Shown here: piece by piece, positions 1 through 10,810 of the stretch
How positions within the stretch are numbered: the stretch's first letter is position 1
Layout: the number at the start of each line of letters is the position of its first letter
Assembly (NCBI RefSeq): GCF_905171765.1
Contig: NC_053392.1
Location: forward strand, 110,070,465 to 110,134,464
Direction of reading: 5' to 3'
From: Bufo bufo
Lineage: Eukaryota; Chordata; Amphibia; Anura; Bufonidae
Length of the DNA stretch: 64,000 nt
The notes under the pieces: model-generated
Seen by the model: only the letters and a program-made list of their open reading frames with translations
What the model was told of the DNA's origin: nothing
The model's database searches: none
Program-made: the position numbers and the translations under genes

Positions 1-437
1 AGGTTTGTGCTGGAAGGTAACTGAGGTGTTCTCAAAGCTCTTCTAGCATACGGCCATTCAGGTCAGCAGCAAGCCAAGCCTGTTTTTTTTTTTATTTCTT
101 GACCAGGAGGTCCTGTCATCCATGCAAATGCAGGATATAATGCTAAAATAAATCAACTATACCAGTGCTATCAAACTAGCTACATATATTCTAAAAAATA
201 TTGATTCTGCCATGGTACTTAGCCCATAGAGGACCTTCGCCATACATGTACGGCGCTGGTGGACGTGACTTCATATAGTACATGACAATACCTTTCTAAC
301 AAAGCTAGAACCAGACATGTACCTCTCATGGACCCAGAGATCTCCCCATTCATTGCTCTGGTAGATTTATATCAAGCTGACAGCTCAAGAGGAGTGCTTC
401 AGCTAAGGGGGTGTGTCTCAGCCCTCCCTATAACAAC
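1..437. other. non-genic lead-in sequence
   Basis: I see no gene here. The stretch around 239-262 (catacatgtacggcgctgg) matches, inverted, the repeat near 9222-9245, so at least part is the end of the palindromic repeat family that fills 7.4-14 kb. The rest is unassigned AT-rich sequence with a poly-T run near 83. Confidence 0.4.
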
Positions 438-721
438 TTAAAGGGGTTCTGCACTTTGTTTCCTCTGGATAGATCATCAGCTTCTGATCGGCGGGGGTCC
501 GACACCCGGGATCCCCGCCGATCAGCTGTTTGAGAAGGCAGCGGCTCTCTAGCAGCGCCACGGCCTTCTCACTGTTTACCGCCGGCCCACTGACGTCACG
601 ACTAGTATCAACTAGTGTGGGCGGGACTAAGCTCTGGGGTGTCGGACCCCCGCCGATCAGAAGCTGATGATCTGTCCAGAGGATAGATTATCAGTTAAAT
701 GAAAGTGCAGAACCCCTTTAA
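438..721. mobile_element. TTAA-flanked MITE
   Basis: A 284-bp non-coding unit bounded by TTAA at 438-441 and 718-721. The ends are long imperfect inverted repeats of about 80 bp, starting AGGGGTTCTGCACTTT on the left and reading the same on the reverse strand on the right. The inner arms share TCATCAGCTTCTGATCGGCG and its complement. A TTAA target is typical of piggyBac and Kolobok superfamilies. No transposase is present, so it is non-autonomous; the superfamily is an inference from the target site only. Confidence 0.8.
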
Positions 722-1008
722 CCAGCTCAGGACCGCCGTCAGGGCCGGCGCCACCCATAAGCAGAGTAGGCAACCGCGTAGAGCGCACTCTGCCTGGGGG
801 CGCCGGCCGCCTCCTGCGCCCCGCCCCCTACTTGTCATCCATCTGACATCATCTCCTTCTGTTCCTGTACTTGCCGGCCGGATGCGCTCCGATGAGTGCG
901 AGCATGAGTTTGTTCACTTTGGGCAGAGAGAGCGGCATGCAGCTGACACACAGCTACGAGACCCTGGTGTATTTAAATCTCATTTTGGTTTTCTTTCAGA
1001 AAAGTTTC

Positions 1009-1092
1009 TCCTGGGATTCGAACTCACGACCTTTCACATCAGAGGCAAGGCATTTACCCTCACAGATATGAAAGCTGTATTACCAGTTGCTT
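1009..1092 (-). repeat. tRNA-like (Pol III promoter-like) unit 1
   Basis: On the minus strand this reads an A-box-like segment followed by a B-box-like segment with TTCGAATCCC (complement of 1013-1023). The spacing resembles a tRNA body, but no convincing acceptor stem is visible. It is the inverted partner of the unit at 1288-1375. It is best read as a tRNA-derived SINE head, not a functional tRNA. Confidence 0.45.
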
Positions 1093-1287
1093 AAAAATAA
1101 AAAAAATATAAGACTTCTACTGTAGGTAACTTTGATACCTAGTGTACATCCATACACATGTCAGCTGCCCCAACACACCCAGCTCTGCTACATCCATACA
1201 CAGTGTACTGGGGCAGCTGTCATGTGTATGGATGTACACTAAGTATCAAAGTTAACTACAGTAGAAGTCTTATATATATATTTTTTT

Positions 1288-1375
1288 AAGTAACTGTCTA
1301 TACAGCTCTCATAGCTGTGAGGGTAAATGCTTTGCCTCTGATGTGAAAGGTTGTGAGTTTGAATCCCAGGAGAAA
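1288..1375 (+). repeat. tRNA-like (Pol III promoter-like) unit 2
   Basis: Contains an A-box-like stretch (TAGCTGTGAGGGTAAATGC, 1312-1330) and a B-box-like stretch (AGTTTGAATCCC, 1356-1367) at tRNA-like spacing. It is the inverted partner of unit 1 and a direct repeat of unit 3. A complete cloverleaf is not evident. Confidence 0.5.
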
Positions 1376-1439
1376 CTTTTCTGAAAGTGTTTTTTTTTTT
1401 TTTTTAAATACCGGACTGCTACTGAACTTTTTTTTTTAA

Positions 1440-1526
1440 GTAACTGGCTACACTGCTTTCATAGCTGTGTGGGTAAATGCCTTGCCTCTGATGTGAAAGG
1501 TTGTGCGTTCGAGTACCAGGAGTAAC
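1440..1526 (+). repeat. tRNA-like (Pol III promoter-like) unit 3
   Basis: Third copy of the unit, with A-box-like TAGCTGTGTGGGTAAATGC (1462-1480) and B-box-like CGTTCGAGTACC (1506-1517). The substitutions inside the B-box show decay. The unit follows a poly-T run, compatible with a Pol III terminator or the tail of the previous unit. Confidence 0.5.
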
Positions 1527-2310
1527 TTTTCTGGAGGGGGGGGCTATTTGGCGCCATGATACTGGCACATGGAGGGGGGAGGAGAGAGGCACTTAATACT
1601 GGCACATTAGGGGGCAGGGGGAAAGGATGGGACTATGATATTAGCACATGGGGGGGCAAGAAATGGACATGAATCATGAGGGGCAGAAATGTGAAATGAT
1701 GGGGGGGGGGGGATGTAGATTTGCTTCTGTTGACAAAGATCCTTGCACCGGCCCTGACTTCGGGCGCGCAATCCCGCGAGACCAGTGACCTCCAGAGGTG
1801 GGTCTCGCGGGATCACGCGCCAAAGACACATGATCTTGGCAAGAGCCAAGGCAATGTGGACCTGGAGCACAGCGAGGAGCAGAACCTGGTGAGCACCCCT
1901 GGCAACCGCACTCTGAAAACCTGCACTAGGGTGTCAGAGGCTGCAGGACAGTGACTGGCAGCAGGGTGGCACACACTTGTGTACAGGGGTCAGGGCACAC
2001 CTGCTGCTTGACTAGGGGCCATAGATTCTGACTGGCACAGGGTGCCCAGCAGTGGCACATGGAGCCTAATAGGTGGCACAGACTGTCTAAAGGGCTATGA
2101 AGGGTGCAGGACAGTGTCAGAGGGCACAAGGCAGCATACTGTTTTATGTTGCCCTGGTGGCACAGGATTTCAGAAAGTGGCTGAATGGCGCCTGGCAGTG
2201 AATAGGTGGCACTGCTCGTGTTTGGTGTACAAACCTGCTGAACAGCGCAGAGTGATTGGCATCACTGGGATGGTACTAGGTGGCAGACAATGGCTGGATA
2301 TTATATATAC

Positions 2311-2405
2311 ATGACCATAGTCAGTCCGGCACAGGGTACGCGACCATAGTCAGACTGGCACAGGGTACATGACCATAGACTGGCACAGGGTACACGACCA
2401 TAGTT
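2311..2405 (+). repeat. ~31-bp tandem repeat
   Basis: Three and a half imperfect copies of a unit around CATGACCATAGTCAGACTGG followed by CACAGGGTA. It lies inside the hAT-like element and has no coding meaning. Confidence 0.75.
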
Positions 2406-2551
2406 AAATGTTGCATGCAATAGGTGGCTGCAAAAAATGGGCGGGGAAAGGGGCAGGAAAAGGGGTGTGGTTATTGGGCGGAGTCAAGGGGGCGGCAAAA
2501 TTAGCTTTTGCCTAGGGTGGCAAAAATCCTTGCACCAGCCCTTACCGCCGT

Positions 2552-3293
2552 ACGCAGGATTGCGTCCTGGCGGCGGCCCTGTTATTCCTCCTGGACGCGC
2601 CAGCGCGTCCTCTCGCGAGAGGCGAGATTTCCTGTGAACGCGAGCACACAGGAGCGCGCGTTCACAGGAACCGGAGGTAAACGAGTACATCTACAGCCTG
2701 CCAGCGGCGATTATTCGCTGGCAGGCTGTAGATGCGATTTTTTTTTTAACCCCAAAAGGTATATTAGACGCTGTTTTGATAACAGCGTCTAATATACCTG
2801 CTACCTGGTCCTCTGGTGGTCCCTTTTGCTTGGATCGACCACCAGAGGCCACAGGCAGCTCTGTAAAGTAGCACCAAACACCACTACACTACACCCCCCT
2901 TGTCACTTATTAACCCCTTATTAACCCCTGATCACCCCATATAGACTCCCTGATCACCCCCCTGTCATTGATCACCCCCCTGTAAGGCTCCATTCAGACG
3001 TCCGTATGTGTTTTGCGGATCCGCTGATCCACGGATCTGCAAAACACATACGGACGTCTGAATGGAGCCTTACAGGGGGGTGATCAATGACAGGGAAGTG
3101 ATCACTCCATATAGACTCCCTGATCACCCCCCTGTCATTGATCACCCCCCTGTAAGGCTCCATTCAGACGTCCGTATGTGTTTTATGGATCCGCGGATCC
3201 ACTGATCCGCAAAACACGGACACCACGGATCTGCAAAACACGGACACCGGCAATGTGCTTTCCGCATTTTGCGGATCCGCACATTGCCAGAAC
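2552..3293. repeat. cluster of perfect and near-perfect hairpins
   Basis: No gene. Three hairpins follow each other: 2686-2733 (arms TCTACAGCCTGCCAGCG), 2757-2799 (perfect 19-bp arms AGGTATATTAGACGCTGTT) and 2811-2850 (arms CCTCTGGTGGTC). A large palindrome spans about 2960-3094, with arms carrying CTCCATTCAGACGTCCGTAT. A partial copy restarts at 3150. These are parts of palindromic TTAA-type non-autonomous DNA transposons that recur to 14 kb. Confidence 0.7.
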
Positions 3294-3604
3294 TACAGGG
3301 TGGGCCATTTATATGGATACACCTTAATAAAATGGGAATGGTTGGTGATATTAACTTCCTGTTTGTGGCACCATTGTTTTTCTTGTGAAATTCCCAATAA
3401 GTTTGATGTGTCACATGACCCTCTTCCTATTGAAAAAACAAAAGTTGGATTCAAAATGGCCAACTTCAAAATGGCCGCAATGGTCACCACCCATCTTGAA
3501 AAGTTTCCCCCCTCACATATACTAATGTGCCACAAACAGGAAGTTAATATCACCAACCATTCCCATTTTATTAAGTTGTATCCATATAAATGGCCCACCC
3601 TGTA
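3294..3604. mobile_element. TA-flanked MITE (Tc1/mariner-type target)
   Basis: The unit starts TA-CAGGGTGGGCC at 3294 and ends GGCCCACCCTG-TA at 3604. The inverted repeats are about 75 bp and run through the ATGGGAATGGTTGGTGAT region. The TA duplication and CAGGGTGGGCC ends indicate an IS630-Tc1-mariner MITE. It has no transposase. The open frames on both strands here translate the same arm in opposite directions and are not genes. Confidence 0.85.
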
Positions 3605-4433
3605 AGTCTGTAAATAGAAAATGCCTTTTCTTGTCCGCAATTGCGGACAAGAATAGGACATGTTCTATAGGCTCTACAAAAAATGCAGTGTTCGCCCGAT
3701 CAGGCCTGATCTTGTGCGCACACTTGCGTTCAGTCCGCCCCACCGCAGTGACAGAAATTTATTTTTTTCTGATCACTGCAAAAACACCGCAAAATCGCTG
3801 CAGCGCTATAAAAAGATCACTTTTGAGGGGCATGGCGAGTTCATAGAAGATTTTTTTTTTGTCACAAGTTAGCGGAAATTGATTTTTGTTTTTTTGTTTT
3901 TTCTTACAAAGTCTCATATTCCACTAACTTGTGACAAAAAATAAAATCTCAATATGAACTCACTATACCCCTCACGGAATCCAAATGCGTAAACATTTTT
4001 TAGACATTTATATTCCAGACTTCTTCTCACACTTTAGGGCCCCTAAAATGCCAGGGCAGTATTAATACCCCACATGTGACCCCATTTTGGAAAGAAGACA
4101 ACGCAAGGTATTTCATGAGGGGCATGGCGAGTTCATGTAAAATTTAATTTTTTTGTCACAAGTTAGTGGAATATCAGACTCTGTAAGAGAAAAAAAAATA
4201 TAACATTTTCCGCTAACTTGTGCCAAAAAAAAAAATATTCTAGGAACTTGGCATGCCCCTCACGGAATACCTTGGGGTGTCTTCTTTCCAAAATGGGGTC
4301 ACTTGTGGAGTATTTATACTGCCCTGGCATTTTAGGGGACCTAAAGCGTGAGAAGTAGTTTGGAATCCAAATGCGTAAAAAATGCCCTGTCAAATCGTAA
4401 AGATTCTCATTGGAATTTGGGCCCCTTTGCGCA
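3605..4433. repeat. palindromic TTAA-type repeat, left part split by an LTR insertion
   Basis: No gene. Contains inverted copies of CACAAGTTAGTGGAAT and of the segment CCCCATTTTGGAAAGAAGAC, which recur at 7.5-8.6 kb. It is interrupted at 4439 by the LTR element. The sequence ending GCGCACCTAG resumes at 7405 with GCTGCAAAAAAGTGTCACAC; an uninterrupted copy of this junction exists near 7880-7930. Confidence 0.7.
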
Positions 4434-4438
4434 CCTAG

Positions 4439-5438
4439 TGTCACGGCTGAGGATGGGGGAAACCCTCAGCCGTGAGGTGCCAGGTGTTGAAGTAGCTACT
4501 CGGCCATGAAGCCACAGGACAGGGAGCAGGTCACCTCCTACAGCGTCCCTACCCTGACCCTAACTCCTAACCTGCATGGGCCGACCCTTAAGGTAGGAGG
4601 GCCCATGCGCCAGAACCTCGGAGCCCTATCTTACCCTCCGCAGATCCCTGAGCTAGGAGCTGGGTAAGGCAACCTACTCCTCCTTGACACGGAGGAGCAG
4701 GAGCCTCAATGGCCAAGCTGTTGGGAAAAAGGGGAACAGAAGCAGCAATACGGAAATGGCAGGTGAACAGACATTCAGCAACCTGCCACAGCCCTGCTGA
4801 CTGGATCCCTAAACAGGCAGGGATCCAGAACCGTTATGCTGCACAAACACATATAAAAATCCCAACAGACAAACTTGCTACAACACACACATAAAGAGAT
4901 AGGCATACATAAAACTAACTTAAACCTAAACTCAAACTCAAACTTAAACTATGAACTATGACCACAGTGGTGGCTCTCACTGGCGGATGACAAACACAGG
5001 AGGCTGCTATCAGCAAGCATGCTGAAGCAACCTACTGAGCTCTGCAAGAGAGAGGGTCTTTATAGGCCCAAGTGGCCACACCCAAGGATTGGACACACCC
5101 AGTGACATCACACACACACTGGGAAGGAAGTTAACCCTTCCAGTAACACAGAAGGGAAAACAAACATACATAAAGGGAAAGTGCACACAATAACTAACAA
5201 CACAGTGCACACAACAAACACACCTAACAAAAGGAACGTCAGGTGAGACCGCATGCCAGGGCAGCAAGCTGCCTAGCGACGCTCAGGCTGCTCTGCTGCT
5301 AACAACACTACTGGTTGCCCGCGGCAACCACAAGTGAGACCACAAACAAGCGGCCCTCACCCGTGGTTGAACACCCATACAAAACCGCAGGCAACTGCAT
5401 GCGGTAAGGAAGTCACGGTCATGGGCATGGCCGTGACA
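4439..5438 (-). repeat. LTR (3' LTR if the element is on the minus strand)
   Basis: 1000-bp LTR with TG...CA ends. It is almost identical to the LTR at 6403-7404 by reading, with a few substitutions and a short indel near 4917. The small open frames inside are duplicated in the partner LTR and are not genes. Confidence 0.9.
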
Positions 5439-5769
5439 CTCCCACCCCTCAAAGCCCCCCCACCAAAAAAAAGAGACTGGTGAGGAACTCACACAAGGGG
5501 ATGGGAGAAGGAGACGTCCACTCTCAGGACCTGGTTCCCAGGAGGTCACTGTCAGCTGCATCCTCTCCCAGCTCACACTAGCCAGTCCGACGAGGCCTGC
5601 AGCCCGCACCAGCGACAAAGGAATGGAACCACAGAGAGTGGACGAGGGGACTCTCCACTAACGTCCCCACTCCAGTCGCTGCCAGCAGACACTCCTAACC
5701 AGCACGCAGCCGGACCACTACGGAGTGCTGCCAGCAGACGACCAGAGATGGGAACATGGAGAGGGACGA

Positions 5770-6380
5770 GGGATCCCCAACACGGACACGGAAGGTAAGG
5801 TGGCGGGGAAAGCCACCAACCGTGCCGTTAACGGAGATCCCCCAGGAACGCTCTCCCTCCGGAGAACGCGCATGCAGGCCACAAACAGATGGCACTGCAT
5901 GCTGCACCCTCTTTCGAAGGTATGCATACCGCATACCAGACACACACCACGTGTAGTAAAATCAGGGGGACGCCACACGAGGCAACGGTGAAGGGATGGC
6001 GGGGAAACGCCACTCACCGCGCCATCAGAGGCGAAACCCCCAGAACGCTCTCCCTCCGAAGAGCGCGCATGTACCCCTACACAGACGGCGGTACATGCTA
6101 CACCCTCTTTCGAGGGAATGCATACTCCCACCCCTCAAAGCCCCTCCCAACAACAAAAGGGGAAAGTTGGTGAGGCATAAAAAACAATGGGAGGGGGGGG
6201 AGGGGAAAGACAAACAAAAGGGGACACCAACACGGACAACGGTGAGCGAGGAATGGCGGGGAATGCCACTCACCGCGCCGTAAATGGTGAGCCCCATAAC
6301 GCTCTCCCTCCGGAGAACGCGCATACACCCCATCCGCAGATAGCGGTGCATGCTTTACCCTCTTTCGAGGGAGTGCCACG
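5770..6380. repeat. three ~190-270-bp internal tandem units
   Basis: Three diverged copies, each with GCGGGGAAA or GCGGGGAAT, then CGCTCTCCCTCCG, then CCCTCTTTCGA. They start near 5798, 5999 and 6256. They fill most of the interior of the LTR element, and no copy keeps an open frame shared with the others. A second polypyrimidine/purine tract like the one at 5439 occurs at 6124-6150. Confidence 0.75.
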
Positions 6381-6402
6381 CGGGAAGCCTTTGTGGTCAT
6401 AC

Positions 6403-7404
6403 TGTCACGGCTGAGGATGGGGGAAACCCTCAGCCGTGAGGTGTCAGGTGTTGAAGTAGCTACTCGGCCATGAAGCCACAGGACAGGGAGCAGGTCACCT
6501 CCTACAGCGTCCCTACCCTGACCCTAACTCCTAACCTGCATGGGCCGACCCTTAAGGTAGGAGGGCCCATGCGCCGGAACCTCGGAGCCCTATCTTACCC
6601 TGCGCAGATCCCTGAGCTAGGAGCTGGGTAAGGCAACCTACTCCTCCTTGACACGGAGGAGCAGGAGCCTCAATGGCCAAGCTGTTGGGAAAAAGGGGAA
6701 CAGAAACAGCAATACGGAAATGGCAGGTGAACAGACATTCAGCAACCTGCCACAGCCCTGCTGACTGGATCCCTAAACAGGCAGGGATCCAGAACCGTTA
6801 TGCTGCACAAACACATATAAAAATCCCAACAGACAAACTTGCTACAACACACACATAAAGAGATAGGCATACATAAAACTTTAACTTAAACCTAAACTCA
6901 AACTCAAACTTAAACTATGAACTATGACCACAGTGGTGGCTCTCACTGGCGGATGACAAACACAGGAGGCTGCTATCAGCAAGCATGCTGAAGCAACCTA
7001 CTGAGCTCTGCAAGAGAGAGGGTCTTTATAGGCCCAAGTGGCCACACCCAAGGATTGGACACACCCAGTGACATCACACACACACTGGGAAGGAAGTTAA
7101 CCCTTCCAGTAACACAGAAGGGAAAACAAACATACATAAAGGGAAAGTGCACACAATAACTAACAACACAGTGCACACAACAAACACACCTAACAAAAGG
7201 AACGTCAGGTGAGACCGCATGCCAGGGCAGCAAGCTGCCTAGCGACGCTCAGGCTGCTCTGCTGCTGCCAACACTACTGGTTGCCCGCGGCAACCACAAG
7301 TGAGACCACAAACAAGCGGCCCTCACCCGTGGTTGAACACCCATACAAAACCGCAGGCAACTGCATGCGGTAAGGAAGTCACGGTCATGGGCATGGCCGT
7401 GACA
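6403..7404 (-). repeat. LTR (5' LTR if the element is on the minus strand)
   Basis: 1002-bp LTR with TGTCACGG...CCGTGACA ends, followed by the CCTAG duplication. Minus-strand TATAAA near 7023-7028 is the candidate promoter. Confidence 0.9.
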
Positions 7405-7409
7405 CCTAG

Positions 7410-9530
7410 GCTGCAAAAAAGTGTCACACATGTGGTATCGCCGTACTCAGGAGAAGTAGGGCAAAGTGTTTTTGGATTCCAGACTTCTTCTCACGCTTTA
7501 GGGCCCCTAAAATACCAGGGCAGTATAAATACCCCACAAGTTACCCCATTTTGGAAAGAAGACACCCCAAGGTATTCCGTTAGGGGTATAGTGAGTTCAT
7601 GTAAAATTTTATTTTTTGTCACAAGTTAGTGGAATACGAGACTTTGTAAGAAAAAATAAATAAAAAATCATAATTTTCCGCTAACTTGTACCAAAAAAAT
7701 AAAATTTCTAGGAACTCGCCATGCCCCTTACGGAATACCTTGGGGTGTCTTCTTTCCTAAATGGGGTCACATGTGGGGTATTTATACTGCCCTGGCATTT
7801 TAGGGGACCTAAAGCGTGAAAAGTAATTTGGAATCCAAATGCATAAAAATGCCCTGTGAAATCCTAAAGGTGCTCTTTAGAATTTGGGCCCCTTTGCGCA
7901 CCTAGGCTGCAAAAAAGTGTCACACATGTGGTATCGCCGTACTCAGGAGAAGTTGGGCAATGTGTTTTGGGGTGTCTTTTTACATATACCCATGCTGGGT
8001 GAGAGAAATATCTCTCTAAAATGACAACTTTGTATAAAAAAAAATGGGAAAAGTTGACTTTTAGAGAGATATTTCTCTCACCCAGCATGGGTATATGTAA
8101 AAATACACCCCAAAACACATTGCCCTACTTCTTCTGAGTACTGCAATACCACATGTGTGACAATTTTTTGCAGCCTAGGTGCCCAAATTCTAAAGAGCAC
8201 CTTTAGGATTTCACAGGGCATTTTTTAGGCATTTGGATTCCAGACTTCTTCTTACGCTTTAGGGCCCCTAAAATGCCAGGGCAGTATAAATACCCCACAA
8301 GTGACCCCATTTTGGAAAGAAGACACCCCAAGGTATTTCGTGATGGGCATAGTGAGTACATGGAAGTTTTTATTTTTTGTCACAAGTTAGTGGAATATTA
8401 GACTTTGCAAGAAAAAAAAAAAAAAATCATCATTTTCTGCTAACTTGTGACAAAAAATAAAAACTTTTATGAACTAACTATGCCCATCAGCGAATACCTT
8501 AGGGTGTCTACTTTCCGAAATGGGGTCATTTGTGGGGTGTTTTTACTGTCTGGGCATTGTAGAACCTCAGGAAACATGACAGGTGCTCAGAAAGTCAGAG
8601 CTGCTTCAAAATGCGTAAATTCACATTTTTGTACCATAGTTTGTAAACGCTATAAATATACACTTATTGCATTTTTTTTATCAAAGACATGTATAACAAT
8701 AAATTTAGAGAAAAATTTATATAGAAATGTAGTTTTATTTGAAAAAATTTTCAACTGAAAATGAAAAATGTCTATTTTTTTGCTAAAATTTCGGTCAATT
8801 TCGATTAATAACAAAAAAAGTTAAAATGTCACCAGCAATGAAATACCACCAAATGAAAGCTCTATTAGTGAGAAGAAAAGGAGGTAAAATTCATTTGGGT
8901 GGTAAGTTGTATGACCGAGCAATAAACCGTGAAAGTAGTGTAGTGCAGAATTGTAAAAAGTGGTCTGGTCATTAAGGGTGTTTAAGCTAGGGGAGCTGAG
9001 GTGGTTAAGAGGCAGTTGAAATATGAAACTGAGCATGTGCGGCGTTCTTAATGAGTCAGTCAAAGAAATTAGAAATTAAGTGGAACTATACAGAAACATT
9101 TAATTAAATAACTCAGTAGCTATACCAAATTTTTAATTACATGTAATTACAAAAGTATGCAGATCCAGGTGCCAGTCTAAAAACTGTCGAATATTTTTCG
9201 TGGGACAACCCCTTTAAAAACCAGCGCCGTACATGTATGGCAGGCTGATCGAGCGGGTGCAGGAGCTGCACCCGCCCGATCAGCAGCACAGAACAGGAAG
9301 TCGCTGACATCCGGGCCCCTGCTGCATATGCTGTCATCGGTTAACCCCTTGTATGCCGCTGTCAAAGCTGACTGTGGCATGCAGAGGGTTCGTGGAGAGT
9401 ACGGGTGACCTCTGCATCCCCATCGGACGCTGCAGTGACGGGGACCCGATGGCAGAGAAGGCAGCCCGATGCCTTCCATAGGCATCGGGGCTTGCCTTCT
9501 ACAGAAGCCTGTGATATCTAGCCCTTAGGC
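7410..9530. repeat. palindromic TTAA-type repeat, right part
   Basis: No gene. A near-perfect hairpin spans 7962-8128: arms carry GGTGAGAGAAATATCTCTCT around a short AT-rich loop. Outside it, the segment GGGCAGTATAAATACCCCAC recurs inverted near 7770-7800 and 8280. The right part (9222-9400) carries the motif GCGCCGTACATGTATGG and a GATCGAGCGGGTGCAG palindrome typical of the family. Confidence 0.7.
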
Positions 9531-10810
9531 TGGGTCTCACAAGCAGGCTGTCAGCATAAAAGCTAGCAGCCAGTGCATTACAATACAGAGGGGATCAGAC
9601 ACATGAAGTTAAAGTCCCAGAGTGGAACAAAAAAAAAAAGTTAAAAAAAAAAATGTAAAAAAAAAAAGTTTTTTTCATACAAAAAAAAAGTTTCAAGTAA
9701 AAAAAAAATCCCAAAATAAAATATAAAATTGTAAAAAAAAAAAAAAAAAAAGGAAAACCAGACATATTAGGTATTGCAACATCCATAACAAACGGCTCTA
9801 TAAAAATATCACATAATCCACCACATGATTCACCAAATAAAAACTGTGCAAAAACAATCATTTTTTTGTCATCTTACATCACAAAGAGTGCAACACCAAG
9901 CAATCAAAAAGACCCTAGCTAAGACAATCGCCCAAAAAATGTAAAAAAAAATATGCCCCCCAGATTATGGAGACACTAAAAAATTATTTTTTTCAAGTCA
10001 TATTTGGTATTGTTGCATCAGTAACAACCTGCTCTATAAAAATACCACATGATCTAACCTGTCAGATGAACATTGTAAATAACAAAAAATAAAAATGGTG
10101 CCAAAACAGCTATTTTTTTGTTACCTTGCCTCAAAAAAAGTATAATATGAAGTAAACAAAAATCATATGTACCCTAAAATAGTACCATCAAAACTGCCAC
10201 CAATGTGACATGGCAACATAAAATTTTCCCAGTGAAATCTGCCCTCCAAAAACCACATGGCGCTCCCTTCTTTCTTCACCCTACTGTGTGCCCATACAGC
10301 GATTCACGATCACAAATGGGATGTTTCTGTAAACTACAGAATTAGGGTAATAAATATTGAGTTTTGTTTGGCTGTTAACCCTTGCTTTGTTACTAGAAAA
10401 AATAGATTAAAATAAATATGGCTTCTTTATTCCAAAAACGGAGCCACACCTGTCCACAGATTTTGTTGGATAATGCAATTAGTCCTAGTCACGTTAAAGG
10501 TGTTTAGTTGAAATACCAGGCACAATCTATGGACAGGTGAGGCACTGTTTCAGAAAGAAAACAGCAATGATTTACTAATCATGTATCAGAGAGAGAAAGA
10601 GAGAGGGAAAGACAGAGAGAGAGAAAGCCACCAGAGCTAACCAGTTGCTATGTGCCCGAACCATGCTGACACAGGTTGAAAAGTACTGCTACCTTCATTT
10701 GGAAAGATTCTTAAGCCATTAGTAGAGTTGGTTAAGAATAGGGATGAGCGAACCCGAACTGTAAACTTTTTCACTACAGTCCATGTTCGGGGTTTAGGCA
10801 ACTTATGAAT
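9531..10810. other. AT-rich non-coding repeat sequence
   Basis: No gene seen. Poly-A tracts (9628-9755) precede two diverged direct copies of a segment with CCACATGATYNACC and AAAAACTGTGCA (about 9760-9870 and 10000-10110). A GA-rich microsatellite lies at 10590-10625. The segment near 10740-10770 (GGATGAGCGAACCCGAACTG) is an isolated hAT-like end motif also seen at 35797. Confidence 0.45.

Larger units (their letters stand above)
990..1390. repeat. long inverted repeat with hairpin core
   Basis: Left arm 990-1105 and right arm about 1283-1390 are inverted copies carrying tRNA-like units. Between them, 1105-1190 and 1195-1280 form a second hairpin: the segment with GTGTACATCCATACACATG pairs with the segment ending CATGTGTATGGATGTACAC. 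The whole 400 bp can fold into one long stem with a short loop near 1180-1195. Confidence 0.75.
740..2543. mobile_element. non-autonomous hAT-like element
   Basis: An 8-bp direct repeat ACCGCCGT lies immediately outside both ends (732-739 and 2544-2551), the duplication size of hAT transposition. The termini are short imperfect inverted repeats: CAGGGCCGGCGC on the left and AAGGGCTGGTGC reading inward from the right. No transposase frame lies inside. A second end-like motif, rich in ACCGGCCCTG, occurs near 1746-1757, so the element may be composite. It carries three tRNA-like units, a long hairpin and a short tandem array. Confidence 0.75.
4439..7404 (-). mobile_element. non-autonomous LTR retrotransposon without genes
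   Basis: Two approximately 1-kb direct repeats (4439-5438 and 6403-7404) flank about 960 bp. Both begin TGTCACGG and end CCGTGACA. The 5-bp target duplication CCTAG is at 4434-4438 and 7405-7409, so both ends are complete. The minus orientation is inferred from a purine-rich tract (complement of 5439-5460) abutting the LTR at 4439-5438, and from a TATAAA on the minus strand inside the other LTR (near 7023-7028). The interior has no gag, protease, reverse transcriptase or integrase frame. It holds three tandem units instead, which makes it TRIM/LARD-like and dependent on another element. Confidence 0.9.

Noticed and set aside
699..1094. 131-codon frame at 699
   Set aside because: It begins inside the TTAA MITE and crosses into the hAT-like element, so it spans two unrelated repeats.
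1009..1526. True tRNA genes
   Set aside because: A- and B-box-like sequences are present but acceptor stems do not pair and B-boxes are altered; better explained as SINE-type relics.
3255..3661. Overlapping ~120-codon frames on both strands
   Set aside because: They read the two inverted arms of the TA-flanked MITE and contain the same peptide in both directions.
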